Source: G963662985 sp963662985
GTDB taxonomy: Bacteria > Chloroflexota > Anaerolineae > Anaerolineales > UBA11579
Reading direction: 5' to 3'
NCBI GenBank assembly: GCA_963662985.1
Contig: OY760067.1
Location: 1,674,001 to 1,738,000, forward strand
Length of the DNA: 64,000 bases
The translations under genes and the position numbers were made by a program. The notes under the pieces were generated by a model. The model was not told the origin of the DNA. It saw nothing but the letters and a program-made list of their open reading frames with translations, and did no database searches. Position 1 is the stretch's first letter. Each line of letters begins with the position of its first letter. Of the stretch, positions 9,932-23,346 are shown one piece after another.

Positions 9932-10543
9932 ATGCGTATACCAGATCATATCCAACAAACTATTGATGCCTTTTCTCGTTTACCCGGAATTGGTCCGAAA
10001 ACAGCTTCTCGGCTCACCTTCTACTTGTTACGGCAAAATGAAGAACTTGCTGACGATCTTAGCAAAGCGCTTTCAGATCTTTCAGCGAAAACTGCTTATT
10101 GCAAAACTTGTTTCAATATCACTACCAAAGGGCAAGAAGAATGCCCAGTGTGTAGCGATTCTCAACGTAATCATCGCTTAATCTGTGTGGTGGAAGAACC
10201 ACTGGATGTGATCGCATTGGAGCGAATTGGTAGTTATCAAGGTGTCTATCATGTTTTGCATGGCGTGCTGTCTCCAATCGAAGGCGTGGGACCAGATGAT
10301 ATTCGGATCAAAGAGTTATTGGTACGCACAGAAACAAACGAAGTCGAAGAAGTGATTGTAGCCACAAATCCAAATTTAGAAGGGGATGCTACAGCAAATT
10401 ATATTGCGCAACGCTTGGGAGACCGAGATGAAATTAATGTAACTCGTTTGGCAAGAGGAATCCCGATGGGGGGAGAAATTGAATATGCAGATCAGATAAC
10501 AATTCTCCGCGCCATGGAAGGCCGAGAAAAGATGAATAAATAG
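9932..10543 (+). CDS. recR: Recombination mediator protein RecR
   Basis: 203-residue RecFOR-pathway protein that forms a DNA-encircling ring and helps load RecA at gaps. N-terminal helix-hairpin-helix (SRLPGIGPKTASRL), a four-Cys zinc finger (CKTCFN...CPVC), a Toprim domain (ICVVEEPLDVIALE) and the C-terminal LARGIPMGGEIEYAD block are all present. It is the last gene before the rRNA operon. Confidence 0.97.
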   Translation: MRIPDHIQQTIDAFSRLPGIGPKTASRLTFYLLRQNEELADDLSKALSDLSAKTAYCKTCFNITTKGQEECPVCSDSQRNHRLICVVEEPLDVIALERIGSYQGVYHVLHGVLSPIEGVGPDDIRIKELLVRTETNEVEEVIVATNPNLEGDATANYIAQRLGDRDEINVTRLARGIPMGGEIEYADQITILRAMEGREKMNK

Positions 10544-10623
10544 GTGAAAAAGGGGTTGGAATCTTAAACAATTGTTTAAAAAACATTAAACCTTAAAGAA
10601 TTGGGATATCGTCAGACAATCTA

Positions 10624-10651
10624 TTGACGTATTAAAGTAGTTTGGTATAAT
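10624..10651 (+). promoter_or_regulatory. rRNA upstream promoter P1
   Basis: TTGACG (10624-10629), a 16-base spacer and TATAAT (10646-10651). The transcript would begin just before a GCTGTTC/GAACAGC hairpin (10658-10673) and soon meet the terminator-like hairpin at 10708-10736. Confidence 0.75.
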
Positions 10652-10707
10652 CCCAAAGCTGTTCGAGAACAGCCCCGCACTTTTAGAAAAAAGAGCTACT
10701 AAAAATA

Positions 10708-10736
10708 AAAAAAGCGTCCGTCAAAAACGCTTTTTT
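10708..10736 (+). terminator. Terminator-like hairpin between the two rRNA promoters
   Basis: AAAAAAGCGT (10708-10717) and ACGCTTTTTT (10727-10736) form a 10-bp stem with a 9-base loop and a T run. It could end recR and P1 transcripts or act as an attenuator of P1. Confidence 0.7.
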
Positions 10737-10790
10737 GTTTGAAAACTCAATAAAAAATAGAAGAAGTTATCAACCAATTTTTCTAATTTC

Positions 10791-10818
10791 TTGACAGAAA
10801 AAAAGAAAATGGTAAAAT
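10791..10818 (+). promoter_or_regulatory. rRNA proximal promoter P2
   Basis: Consensus TTGACA (10791-10796), a 16-base spacer and TAAAAT (10813-10818), about 150 bases before the 16S 5' end. Confidence 0.75.
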
Positions 10819-10868
10819 AAACTTTGCTGCTCTAAAAAAGCAGTCTTCTATCCTCGTGTGAGGAATCA

Positions 10869-12641
<1,773 letters not shown>

Positions 12642-12681
12642 ACACAGTACATTACAAAGCAAAGAAGTTTGAGAGAAAAAG

Positions 12682-12757
<76 letters not shown>

Positions 12758-12774
12758 AGCGTAAAACAGCGTGA

Positions 12775-12847
12775 GGGGATGTAGCTCAGCTGGAAGAGCA
12801 CTGCCTTTGCAAGGCAGGGGCCAGGGGTTCGAGTCCCCTCATCTCCA
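12775..12847 (+). tRNA. tRNA-Ala(UGC)
   Basis: Full cloverleaf of 73 bases: acceptor GGGGATG pairs with CATCTCC, and anticodon loop TTTGCAA gives UGC. It is the second spacer tRNA of the operon. Confidence 0.97.
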
Positions 12848-13197
12848 CAAAAGACCAACAACCTGGGGCAAGATGACTAGGTTGTTTTCAAGTCAGAAAG
12901 ATTTGAAGGTCAGCAGATGTGAAAGACGGAAGTCTAGTACATCTGCTGGGATTCGAAACAAGAAGACCAGAACTTGCACTTTAATAATTGAATACAAACA
13001 AACGACAAAAAAAATGTTATCAAGAAAAAATGAAATTTTTTTAGGGATAAAAATAAAAAATGGAGTTTTTTTGTAATGGCAAATCTTTTGGATTTGCACA
13101 TTGTAACGATAGTATCTTCAAAAAATAATGTTAGTTGTTGAAGGAACAAATCAACAACAAAAAACGAACATAGAAAATGATGATTGAAAAATTATCA
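12848..13197 (+). other. rRNA spacer between tRNA-Ala and 23S
   Basis: 350 bases without a convincing gene. A TTGTTGA/TCAACAA hairpin lies at about 13134-13157, ahead of the 23S processing stem. Nothing else stands out. Confidence 0.7.
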
Positions 13198-16187
<2,990 letters not shown>

Positions 16188-16330
16188 GGGTAATTTTTCG
16201 AGAAACGAAAGAAACACAGAAGAAAAAAAGTTGTAAGTTTGCCTAGATTTGGAGAGGGAGACCTTGAAGGAAATAGGGACAGGTGATAAAATGCCTGTCT
16301 ATTCAATATAAAAAGTAAGAAATGAAAGAT

Positions 16331-16450
16331 TTCTTGGTGGCAGTAGCAACGGAGGTACACCTGGTAACATCCCGAACCCAGTAGTTAAGACCGTTAGCGC
16401 CGATGGTACTTGGGGGGCGGCCCCCTGGGAGAGTAGGTCGCCGCCAAGAA
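16331..16450 (+). rRNA. rrf: 5S ribosomal RNA
   Basis: TTCTTGGTGGC at the 5' end pairs with GCCGCCAAGAA at the 3' end (helix I). The internal CCGAACCCAGTAGTTAAG block is typical. A T run follows immediately and may terminate the operon. Confidence 0.95.
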
Positions 16451-16476
16451 TCTTTTTTTTATTTAATGAATGTGGT

Positions 16477-16504
16477 TTGACAATTAGCTTATCTTAGATA
16501 TAAT
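16477..16504 (+). promoter_or_regulatory. Promoter of tRNA-Lys
   Basis: TTGACA (16477-16482), a 16-base spacer and TATAAT (16499-16504), starting transcription a few bases before the tRNA. This shows the tRNA is expressed independently of the rRNA operon. Confidence 0.8.
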
Positions 16505-16517
16505 AAACAGGCATTCC

Positions 16518-16592
<75 letters not shown>

Positions 16593-16604
16593 AGGAAAAT
16601 GGAT

Positions 16605-16633
16605 AAAAAAGTGGTTATTTTGACCACTTTTTT
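16605..16633 (+). terminator. tRNA-Lys terminator supplied by the element
   Basis: AAAAAAGTGGT (16605-16615) pairs with ACCACTTTTTT (16623-16633). It lies just inside the element, so integration restores both the tRNA 3' end and a terminator; the original chromosomal terminator sits after attR. Confidence 0.85.
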
Positions 16634-16680
16634 GTGTTTTAAGGGGTGTTTTTGACTATTCTTTCTAGACTTTAGAAAAA

Positions 16681-16701
16681 TGGTGCAACCGTGGTGCAAC
16701 C
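16681..16701 (+). repeat. Left integrase arm-type site pair
   Basis: TGGTGCAACC occurs at 16681-16690 and 16692-16701, an 11-base step. The same pair with the same spacing occurs near attR at 45266-45286, as expected for integrase arm-binding sites. Confidence 0.65.
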
Positions 16702-16707
16702 GTTGAA

Positions 16708-17832
16708 TTACAGAACAAGCAGTTGATCCATAAGGGATGCCACTTCTGCTTGTTTTCCGGGCATAAGATGCCCATAAATATCAAGGGTGATACTAGCTTG
16801 GGCATGACCCAAACGTTTGGAAACCACATAGACTGGAATGCGATGATTAAGCATTAAAGATGCGGCAGTGTGACGTAAATCATGAAAACGAATGGCCGGT
16901 AAGTTGGCTTGGTGTAAGACTTTTTTGAAGCGTTTGCGTAAATTGTCTCGGTTCATGGGTGTGCCAATAGTTGAAGGGAAGATGATATCCTCTTCTTGCC
17001 AACGAGTGGCTTGAAAGGCTTTTTCTTGTTGTTGCTGTTCCCAATGAGTTTGCAAAGATTGAATAGTTTGTTGTCCTAACACAATAGAACGTATCCCAGC
17101 TTTGGTTTTAGGGAGGGCAAATTCAAAGCCACCAGATTTCTTTTTGATCAATTGGCGTTGGACTTGCAAAGTTTGGTTTTTCCAATATAAATCAGACCAT
17201 TTTAATGCGAGTAATTCACCTTGACGCATTCCAGTGGTGACCGCTAGATGAAAGAGGGCATAGAAACGAGGTTCTGTGGTTTTGGCTACTTGCAAAAAGC
17301 TATTCACTTGTGCCTGATTAAAGAACTGCATTTCGTTATCGACCGCTTTAGGAATAATGGTGGCATTATCTGGATTACGAACTAAATGACCTTGTTTAAC
17401 CGCTTGTTCCAATGCTCTGTGAATCACAGCATGCACATATTGGATCGTACGCGGACTAGACCCTTGTTGATGTAAGTCGTTATACCTTGCTTGTAGATGA
17501 CGGGGATGTAACTCTCGAAGTTTCTTTTCTCCTAAAAAGGGCAGGATATGTTGTTCGGTAATTTGTTTGTATTGATTGAACGTGCTAAAGCGCAGAGAAG
17601 GTTCGATACTGACCAGCCAGTCTTTGAAAAAGCGTTCTATGGTGAGTAGGGTACTTTTATAGTGAAGTCCGACATCGATCTCATTGAGGGTTTCTCGAAT
17701 CCAAGCTTGCGCCGCTCTTTTGGTGGAAAATGTTTTCGATAGACGTCTTCCTTCCAAAGAGACTTGTGCGAGCCAAGCTCCGTTCTCTCGTTGGAATAAG
17801 GAGTCTTCGTTATTGCCACGTTTTTTAGACAT
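16708..17832 (-). CDS. Tyrosine-type site-specific integrase
   Basis: 374-residue phage/ICE-type integrase that catalyses integration and excision at tRNA-Lys. An N-terminal AP2-like arm-binding domain (GAWLAQVSLEGRRLSKTFST) is followed by a SAM-like core-binding domain (about 65-150) and the catalytic domain with Arg in TTGMRQGELLAL, HxxR in HDLRHTAA, His in RLGHAQAS and the nucleophile in LDIYGH. All catalytic residues are present. GGAGG precedes the ATG. It is transcribed toward the attachment site, and its 3' end lies about 115 bases from attL. Confidence 0.95.
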   Translation of the reverse strand: MSKKRGNNEDSLFQRENGAWLAQVSLEGRRLSKTFSTKRAAQAWIRETLNEIDVGLHYKSTLLTIERFFKDWLVSIEPSLRFSTFNQYKQITEQHILPFLGEKKLRELHPRHLQARYNDLHQQGSSPRTIQYVHAVIHRALEQAVKQGHLVRNPDNATIIPKAVDNEMQFFNQAQVNSFLQVAKTTEPRFYALFHLAVTTGMRQGELLALKWSDLYWKNQTLQVQRQLIKKKSGGFEFALPKTKAGIRSIVLGQQTIQSLQTHWEQQQQEKAFQATRWQEEDIIFPSTIGTPMNRDNLRKRFKKVLHQANLPAIRFHDLRHTAASLMLNHRIPVYVVSKRLGHAQASITLDIYGHLMPGKQAEVASLMDQLLVL

Positions 17833-17939
17833 GTGTACCTCCTATACAGAAGGCGATCTAGAAAGATATGAAATTAGTAAGGTTCTTGTTTTGAGTATAC
17901 CAGATAGAAAACAGAGGAACCTTAGCAGTTTCAAAAACC

Positions 17940-18146
17940 TTAAATAGGGTGGATGGCAGATCGATTTTCTTCAATATAATCTGAGAGATCATGGGGATGT
18001 ACCCGACAAGCACGCCCCATGCGGATAGTACGAATCTCGTTGCGTTGCATCAGGCGATAAGCCATGGCTTTACTAATATTTAGCACTTCCGCCACTTGTG
18101 CTGCAGTGAGTAAGGGAACAAAAGAATGCGTGTTGTTTTCCAACAT
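17940..18146 (-). CDS. Excisionase-like small HTH protein
   Basis: 68 residues with a winged-helix/MerR-like DNA-binding core: LLTAAQVAEVLNISKAMAYR followed by LMQRNEIRTIRMGRACRVHP. This is the helix-turn-helix 17 / excisionase family that binds near att sites and steers the integrase toward excision. I chose ATG 18144-18146 because GGAGGT sits just upstream; an in-frame extension to 18200 lacks such a site. It is next to the integrase in the same direction and preceded by a structured leader (18176-18295). Confidence 0.85.
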   Translation of the reverse strand: MLENNTHSFVPLLTAAQVAEVLNISKAMAYRLMQRNEIRTIRMGRACRVHPHDLSDYIEENRSAIHPI

Positions 18147-18175
18147 GGGAACCTCCAAAAAATAAAATTGAAAAT

Positions 18176-18295
18176 CCATCGCCCCGATAGCCTTGGACAA
18201 AAAGTCTGTCTTTTCTCCAAGACTACAAATTCAAAAAACAGGCGTTGAAGCTTACAAGGAGTTTCCTTTGTACGATCCTCCTTGCGGGGCGATGG
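18176..18295 (-). ncRNA. Candidate structured leader RNA (three-way junction)
   Basis: On the minus strand, CCATCGCCCC (18286-18295) and GGGGCGATGG (18176-18185) can close a 10-bp stem around two inner hairpins. One is built from ACAAAGGA/TCCTTGT and the other from CTTGGA/TCCAAG with an inner AAAAG/CTTTT. It lies 30 bases ahead of the excisionase start. It could be a cis-acting control RNA or a protein-binding DNA site. Structure is by eye only. Confidence 0.5.
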
Positions 18296-18335
18296 GTGAA
18301 AGCACTATACCTATTTTTCTAACTGAATAACACCC

Positions 18336-19265
18336 TTAAAAAGAAGGGATAAGCGCGACTAAATTGTTTTTTCCTGCTTGTTGCCAAATAGGGGCTTGAA
18401 AAACCTGTTTGGCAGTTACTTGGTCTAGAGTGGTAAAGTAAAACACCGTGGCTTGTTTGCCTAACACCAATTCGGTTTTTTGTTTGAGATGGGCAAGACG
18501 AGTGGCATTTTTGCAAACCACCAACCAACGTCCCGAATTGTAGCCAAAACGTTCTCGGTAGACTTCGCTTTTAAGATAGTGGTAGCCGGGCAAGGCTTTG
18601 TCCCGTCCAAATCGAGTAGTGGGGTGGGTACTATTATCGTATTCCAAAAGAAATCTCGCTTTGGCCGCTTGCCCCTGAATGCGATGCGAGTGATTGAGCA
18701 AGGTAAAAAATCCATCTGGCCGAATGCCTTTTTTTCTCCCGTGGACAGTGATGGTATCCATATTTCGGGCAAATGCTCTTTCTGGCATCCAAGTGTCTAA
18801 TTCCAATTGAGGGTAATAATAGCTAGCTTGTTCGACTGCCAAACGAATATCATTCACGGCAATATCATGACGAAGCTGACTCCAACGAGGGGTGCGTTGC
18901 CAATGGACATTCTGTTCCCTGAGTACTTTTTCTAGTTTTCGCAATTGATTCTCATTGACCTTGGTTGGCCAAACAATCTCACTCCCGCTTTTTGTGGCAA
19001 TCTGCAAAATCCCACGCCAACCTAGCCAGACGATGGGTTCGGGGATGGCATAATTTCTACGATCTGAAAGAGAAGGAATTGCAAGGTAGTGATTGTGATG
19101 TAACATAGAAAGTCTGCGATCCATGGTTTTTTGATGCGCCTTGGCAAAGAATAACTCTTTGAGCTGTCTGCGTGTGAGGAGACCATCGAAGGAAAATAAC
19201 TTTTCTAGAATGGCTTGATCACTGGGCATAAAACGCATGGGATGGGAGATAGGGATAGTGTTCAT
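18336..19265 (-). CDS. Replication-relaxation family protein (Replic_Relax)
   Basis: 309 residues. An N-terminal winged-helix-like region (ILEKLFSFDGLLTRRQLKEL) is followed by a domain resembling the plasmid replication-relaxation family, a group found beside coupling ATPases on plasmids and integrated elements of Gram-positives and Chloroflexota. Segments RPDGFFTL and RFLLEYDNSTHP suggest a nuclease-like fold with acidic residues. Its role is thought to be plasmid replication or DNA processing for transfer. AAAGAGG precedes the ATG. It follows the ATPase gene by 11 bases in one operon. Confidence 0.75.
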   Translation of the reverse strand: MNTIPISHPMRFMPSDQAILEKLFSFDGLLTRRQLKELFFAKAHQKTMDRRLSMLHHNHYLAIPSLSDRRNYAIPEPIVWLGWRGILQIATKSGSEIVWPTKVNENQLRKLEKVLREQNVHWQRTPRWSQLRHDIAVNDIRLAVEQASYYYPQLELDTWMPERAFARNMDTITVHGRKKGIRPDGFFTLLNHSHRIQGQAAKARFLLEYDNSTHPTTRFGRDKALPGYHYLKSEVYRERFGYNSGRWLVVCKNATRLAHLKQKTELVLGKQATVFYFTTLDQVTAKQVFQAPIWQQAGKNNLVALIPSF

Positions 19266-19276
19266 TTAAACCTCTT

Positions 19277-20644
19277 TCATTTGGCTGTCCAAAACGATGT
19301 TGAATTGGAATTTGTAGGAATGGTTGTATCGGTTTTAGGGTGCGTTTGCAAGCGCACTTTTGCATGCGCATAGGTTTTTCCAGAGAAATTACGTAAGGCA
19401 TTAATCTTATTCTTCAACTCTGGTGTAAATGGGGCAGTGGGCATATAAAAAGAAGTTTGTTTAAGGGGATCTGCTCTGCCTCGTTTGCGCATCCAAAACT
19501 CTCGATGACGAAGATTGGAAAGTTTTAAAGAGAGTCCCTCCCAGCCAACTTGTTCTACTTTGGGCAGTCTAGCAGAGAGGGGGAGTTTGATGCGATGTTT
19601 GAAGTTAGGGGTGGGGAAAATTTCTTTGGCTAAGAGTTTGGCATCGTGGTAACCGATTCGGAAACAAGCAATGGTGCCAGCGGTGTTGAGTACTGCCTGT
19701 TGAGTTTTGGTGGGGAGCTGTCCTAAGAATTGATGGGCAAGGGTGAGGGAGAGGGCATATTTCCGGCTTTCGGAAAGAATATCGATAATATTGTCGGTGG
19801 TGTAATTTTGGAACTCATCTAAGTAAAGATAGAAGGGCGGACGCATGCGTTTGACCGCGCGGGCTAAGGCACTTTGTTGCAAATGGGCGACTACAAAAGA
19901 AGCTACTAAGGCACTCATCCCTTCGCCTAATACGCCTTTGGAGACATTGACTAATAGGATTTTTTCCTGATCCATGATCTCTTGAAAATTGATGGTGGTT
20001 TTCTTGCCAAACAATTGTTTGATATCTGGGTCGAAGAGCAGTCTACCAAATTTATTCAAGACCGGTGCAATCCATTGTTGTTGTCCTTTATTACTTTGAG
20101 GAAATTCCTCTATAAAGAATCTTTTTACATCTGGAAGAGAGAGTTTTTCTAGGAGTGCTTCTCTGAAAATTGAGTCTTGCAAAAAACGAGGAAGTTCTAG
20201 CAGGGATAACTCTAAATCTACTAAGGCAAGAAAGGTGTTGGTGAGCAACCAAACTAAACGAGGAGCGAGGGTTGCATCAAGTCCCCAAATCTTAATACTC
20301 ACATCGGTCATATACAAGGCGAGTCGTTCAGCAGAGGTCGTATTAATTTTTTCCAATGGGTTGAATCCGACAATCCAATCTGGATCGATGGGATTGAAAA
20401 GAATGACCTTTTCCCAATACTGTGGTTTTGTAGCGAGCCAAGCAAGTAAGTGATCGTAAAGTTCGCCATGCGGGTCAATCACCCCGACTCCATGCCCAGC
20501 AAGAATATCCTGTTGAATCCAAGATTCCATCGCCCGTGATTTACCCGTCCCAGATTGTCCGATGACGTAGGTATGCGTAGCCCGTTCTTGGGTAGATAAC
20601 GAGATTTCTTGATGACCTAAGATCCATGTGGAGAATTTATTCAT
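19277..20644 (-). CDS. Type IV coupling-protein-like DNA-transfer ATPase (TraG/VirD4/HerA type)
   Basis: 455 residues. Walker A is VIGQSGTGKSRAMESW, then GVGVIDPHGELYDHLL. Walker B plus the following motif is FYLYLDEFQNYTTDNIIDIL, and SRKYALSLTLAHQFLGQLP is typical of coupling ATPases. Such proteins bring DNA to a transfer channel. No N-terminal membrane helices are present; the co-encoded small membrane proteins could anchor it. I chose ATG 20644, which overlaps the end of the upstream gene, over a longer extension to 20776. Confidence 0.85.
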   Translation of the reverse strand: MNKFSTWILGHQEISLSTQERATHTYVIGQSGTGKSRAMESWIQQDILAGHGVGVIDPHGELYDHLLAWLATKPQYWEKVILFNPIDPDWIVGFNPLEKINTTSAERLALYMTDVSIKIWGLDATLAPRLVWLLTNTFLALVDLELSLLELPRFLQDSIFREALLEKLSLPDVKRFFIEEFPQSNKGQQQWIAPVLNKFGRLLFDPDIKQLFGKKTTINFQEIMDQEKILLVNVSKGVLGEGMSALVASFVVAHLQQSALARAVKRMRPPFYLYLDEFQNYTTDNIIDILSESRKYALSLTLAHQFLGQLPTKTQQAVLNTAGTIACFRIGYHDAKLLAKEIFPTPNFKHRIKLPLSARLPKVEQVGWEGLSLKLSNLRHREFWMRKRGRADPLKQTSFYMPTAPFTPELKNKINALRNFSGKTYAHAKVRLQTHPKTDTTIPTNSNSTSFWTAK

Positions 20645-21035
20645 CGACACGTACCCCCATTTGAAAATCTTCTGCTTTCTCGATATGTTTCCATTGTGTC
20701 CCGACAAAGAGACCATGGGCGAGGAACAAAACCGAGACCCAAAAACCAAGATGCAAATGTAAGATACGGAAGCCAAGCCAGCCTATCCCATACGAGAGGG
20801 CGGTGGATGCAATTATGCGTGGAACACGATCTAATAAACGAATGCCTAAATAATTTTCAGTGAGGGGAGTTAACCAAGTAAAAAAACTGGCATATAAATA
20901 ATAGGGTAGTTTGAAAAACCGCCGTAGTCCTTTTCCTCTACGATGAGAAAAACTTCCCAAAATGAGGATGGGGATGAAAGACAAACAAACACTGCTGATC
21001 ACAGTACCGAGTACTGAAGTAAATAATCTAATCAT
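20637..21035 (-). CDS. Membrane protein of the transfer module, unknown function
   Basis: 132 residues with about three or four hydrophobic segments (residues 5-27, about 45-55, 73-92 and 95-112). Its 3' end overlaps the ATPase start, so the two are translationally coupled and may form a membrane-anchored coupling complex. No family recognised. Confidence 0.75.
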   Translation of the reverse strand: MIRLFTSVLGTVISSVCLSFIPILILGSFSHRRGKGLRRFFKLPYYLYASFFTWLTPLTENYLGIRLLDRVPRIIASTALSYGIGWLGFRILHLHLGFWVSVLFLAHGLFVGTQWKHIEKAEDFQMGVRVDE

Positions 21036-21063
21036 TTTTTAACTCCTTTCATGTTTGGTAAAA

Positions 21064-21522
21064 TTACGCCCACCGGTCGATTTCAATCCAGTCATTTTCA
21101 GGGGTGATGGCAATCAGGATTGGATCTACCACGGCCACGGTGGTGATGAGCGTACTGGCAAGCCAAATTCCTAATCCACCAAGGGCTAACAGGTAAGGCA
21201 AGACCGGTGGGTCTTTTTTCTGTTGGGTAGGATCTGTAGTTTTTGGGAGTGTCATCGGGGCTTCATGTACCACTACCCAAGCTTTAGGCTGGATGCCTGC
21301 TTGATAAACTGCTTGCACTTTTTTCATTGCGCGAATGGGGATTTCACTGGTATCTTCTTGAGAGGGTACCACCACCCAATTATCTACACGGATTGCTTCG
21401 GTAGGAACGGGGGCCTTGCCGAGAACTTTAAATTGCCAACGGTGGCTTTTGCCAAGAGCAATGAGTTGTTGAGATTGCGTTGCAAGTGTCGAATTTTGTT
21501 TTTTCGGTATTATGTGATTCAT
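21064..21522 (-). CDS. Single-pass membrane protein of the transfer module, unknown function
   Basis: 152 residues. A basic N-terminal cytoplasmic part contains a compact domain (VDNWVVVPSQEDTSEIPIRA), followed by a Lys/Pro linker and a membrane segment (about 110-135). ATG 21522 has GGAGG ten bases upstream. It lies between two other small membrane-protein genes on the same strand. Confidence 0.7.
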   Translation of the reverse strand: MNHIIPKKQNSTLATQSQQLIALGKSHRWQFKVLGKAPVPTEAIRVDNWVVVPSQEDTSEIPIRAMKKVQAVYQAGIQPKAWVVVHEAPMTLPKTTDPTQQKKDPPVLPYLLALGGLGIWLASTLITTVAVVDPILIAITPENDWIEIDRWA

Positions 21523-21527
21523 AGTTC

Positions 21528-21779
21528 TCATTCCTCCGAAATCTTTTCCAACCAATTTTTAAATTGGCGTATTGCAGGACGCCAGCCGTAACTTGCCATC
21601 CAGCCCAGCAGATTGACCACGAGCATGGCAAACCAAAATTGATTTTCGAAAGCGAGCATGCCCCAGATCCAGCGAAAGCCGACCATTAGCAAAACTTGCC
21701 ACAAAAATTTTCCGAGATGTCTCGGAAGACGAGGACGTTGTGGTTCAAACCGTACTTCGCCAAATTGTGAAGAATCCAT
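21528..21779 (-). CDS. Small membrane protein, first gene of the transfer module
   Basis: 83 residues with a basic N-terminus (RFEPQRPRLPRHLGK) and one long or two short membrane helices between residues 25 and 63, rich in Trp. It ends five bases before the start of the next gene. No family recognised. Confidence 0.7.
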   Translation of the reverse strand: MDSSQFGEVRFEPQRPRLPRHLGKFLWQVLLMVGFRWIWGMLAFENQFWFAMLVVNLLGWMASYGWRPAIRQFKNWLEKISEE

Positions 21780-21811
21780 TGTTACCTCCAGATATGATAT
21801 AATTTTCTAAT

Positions 21812-21938
21812 AACCCCATCTTGGATGGGTTTGTCAGGTGGGAAACACCTTGAAACAGGCCTACTTTATCATTCTGAGATCACTACGAATATCCACCAAA
21901 GGTTGATTTAGACAAAAGGTTTATGCCTTTAAACCTTT
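21812..21938 (+). promoter_or_regulatory. Leader with three hairpins before the LuxR-type gene
   Basis: Hairpins at 21812-21831 (AACCCCATC/GATGGGTT), 21836-21850 (AGGTG/CACCT) and 21915-21938 (AAAGGTTT/AAACCTTT) lie in the divergent gap. A TATAAT at 21798-21803 could be a -10. This suggests a structured 5' UTR for the plus-strand gene at 21961. Confidence 0.45.
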
Positions 21939-21960
21939 ATCAGAGTAAAAGTGAGGGAAA

Positions 21961-23289
21961 ATGAGAAAAATCTCCTCAAAAGAACGGTTTGCAATACTTA
22001 CCAAACGTGAAAAAGAAGTATTATGACTTGTTTTAGAGAATTATCACTATAGTGAAGTCGCAGAAAAGTTATTGGTAAGTGAAAATACAGTCAAGTCTCA
22101 TATGAAAAAGATATATGAGAAACTTGGTTTGTATCATCTCTCTCGTGCAGAACGTGTGCGAAATTTATTTGAACTTTACAAACCAATGTTTGCCGATGAA
22201 CCAGACTCTAGAAACTACCCCAGAAGGAAAAATCCACCCCGAAAAGCTTTTTATAAAAGAGTGTTAGTGAACAAAGAAATAGAAATAGACGAGAATGAAT
22301 TCGCAAATTTTGATGATGAAAACATTAGAGAAGAGATGTTTGAGAACCTAGATGGGATCACGATTGAGATTGAACCAGAACCGGAAGAACTAACCCAAGA
22401 AGACGAAGATATTTTAAATGAAGATGAAAGCGCCTTAGTGGCTTATACGATGAGTGAATATAATTTGACTGGAGGGAAACCAATGCAGCAAAAAAAGAAA
22501 CTTAGAGGTGTGAAAGTTGTATTAAATTTAATAATTGTTGGCTTAGCTGTTTTTGGTGCTTGGCAGGGATGGAACTATGTCAAAGACTTACCTATCTTGG
22601 ATATGTTAAATCCAAATATTTCTACACAACGAGAAATTGATTTTGTGGAAGCGCCTACAATAGCTCCAACAATAGCTCCAACTACTTTCCCAACTTATAC
22701 ACCGTACCCTACTTACACACCATTACCAACAATTGCTCCAACTGCTATTCCAACTGAAGCACCAGTTATTGCACCAGTTATTGCACCGACATATACACTT
22801 TATCCAACTTATACACCTTATCCCACACAAAAACCAACTCATGTTCCTACAGCAACATTAACAGATATACCAACCCCCTTTGTTATTACTGAATTGGGCG
22901 AATGGTATGAAGAAGATGGAATAAAATTGAAATTAGTTGATTATGGAGTGACTGACACTTCTACAGGAATGAACTCAATTGATTTTAATTTTGAGATATG
23001 GAATCAATCGGAAAAGAATTTAATCTTTTCTTGGGATGCTACCGAGAATTTTTCCCTTACGGATAATGTAAATAATATATATGAAATAGATTCTCATTCT
23101 GATAATCATTCGGATGATGTGATTATGGCACCTGGTGATAGAGAATTTCTTCTTTGCGGCTGGTGTGATTGTACTATTGCTTTTGATGAACAAAATATCT
23201 TTAAACATGAAGTTACCGATTTATATTTGACTGTTGAATATCTTTCAAAAATTGATAAAGCGGTATTTCATATTAATTTGGATAAATAA
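21961..23289 (+). CDS. Membrane-anchored LuxR-type regulator with Pro/Thr spacer, interrupted by an in-frame TGA
   Basis: From ATG 21961 (GAGGG upstream) the frame encodes a LuxR/GerE helix-turn-helix: LTKREKEVL, a stop TGA at 22024-22026, then LVLENYHYSEVAEKLLVSEN and TVKSHMKKIYEKL. Downstream are an acidic cytoplasmic region, one membrane helix (VVLNLIIVGLAVFGAWQGW), a long PT/YP-rich spacer and an outer domain of about 130 residues resembling DUF4352-type folds. This layout suggests a one-component sensor-regulator with an external sensing domain. A TTG at 22072 could start a product, but it would lack half the DNA-binding domain. The TGA may be a recent mutation, a sequencing error or a leaky stop (TGA followed by C). 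Confidence 0.7.
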
Positions 23290-23346
23290 TTGATTTTATT
23301 CCTCTAAAAACATTGTTTTATTTTTATTGAAATAGAAATTATTTAT

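Noticed and set aside
22024..22026. TGA as a selenocysteine codon
   Set aside because: No convincing bacterial SECIS hairpin directly after the codon and no selenoprotein precedent at this position in LuxR domains.
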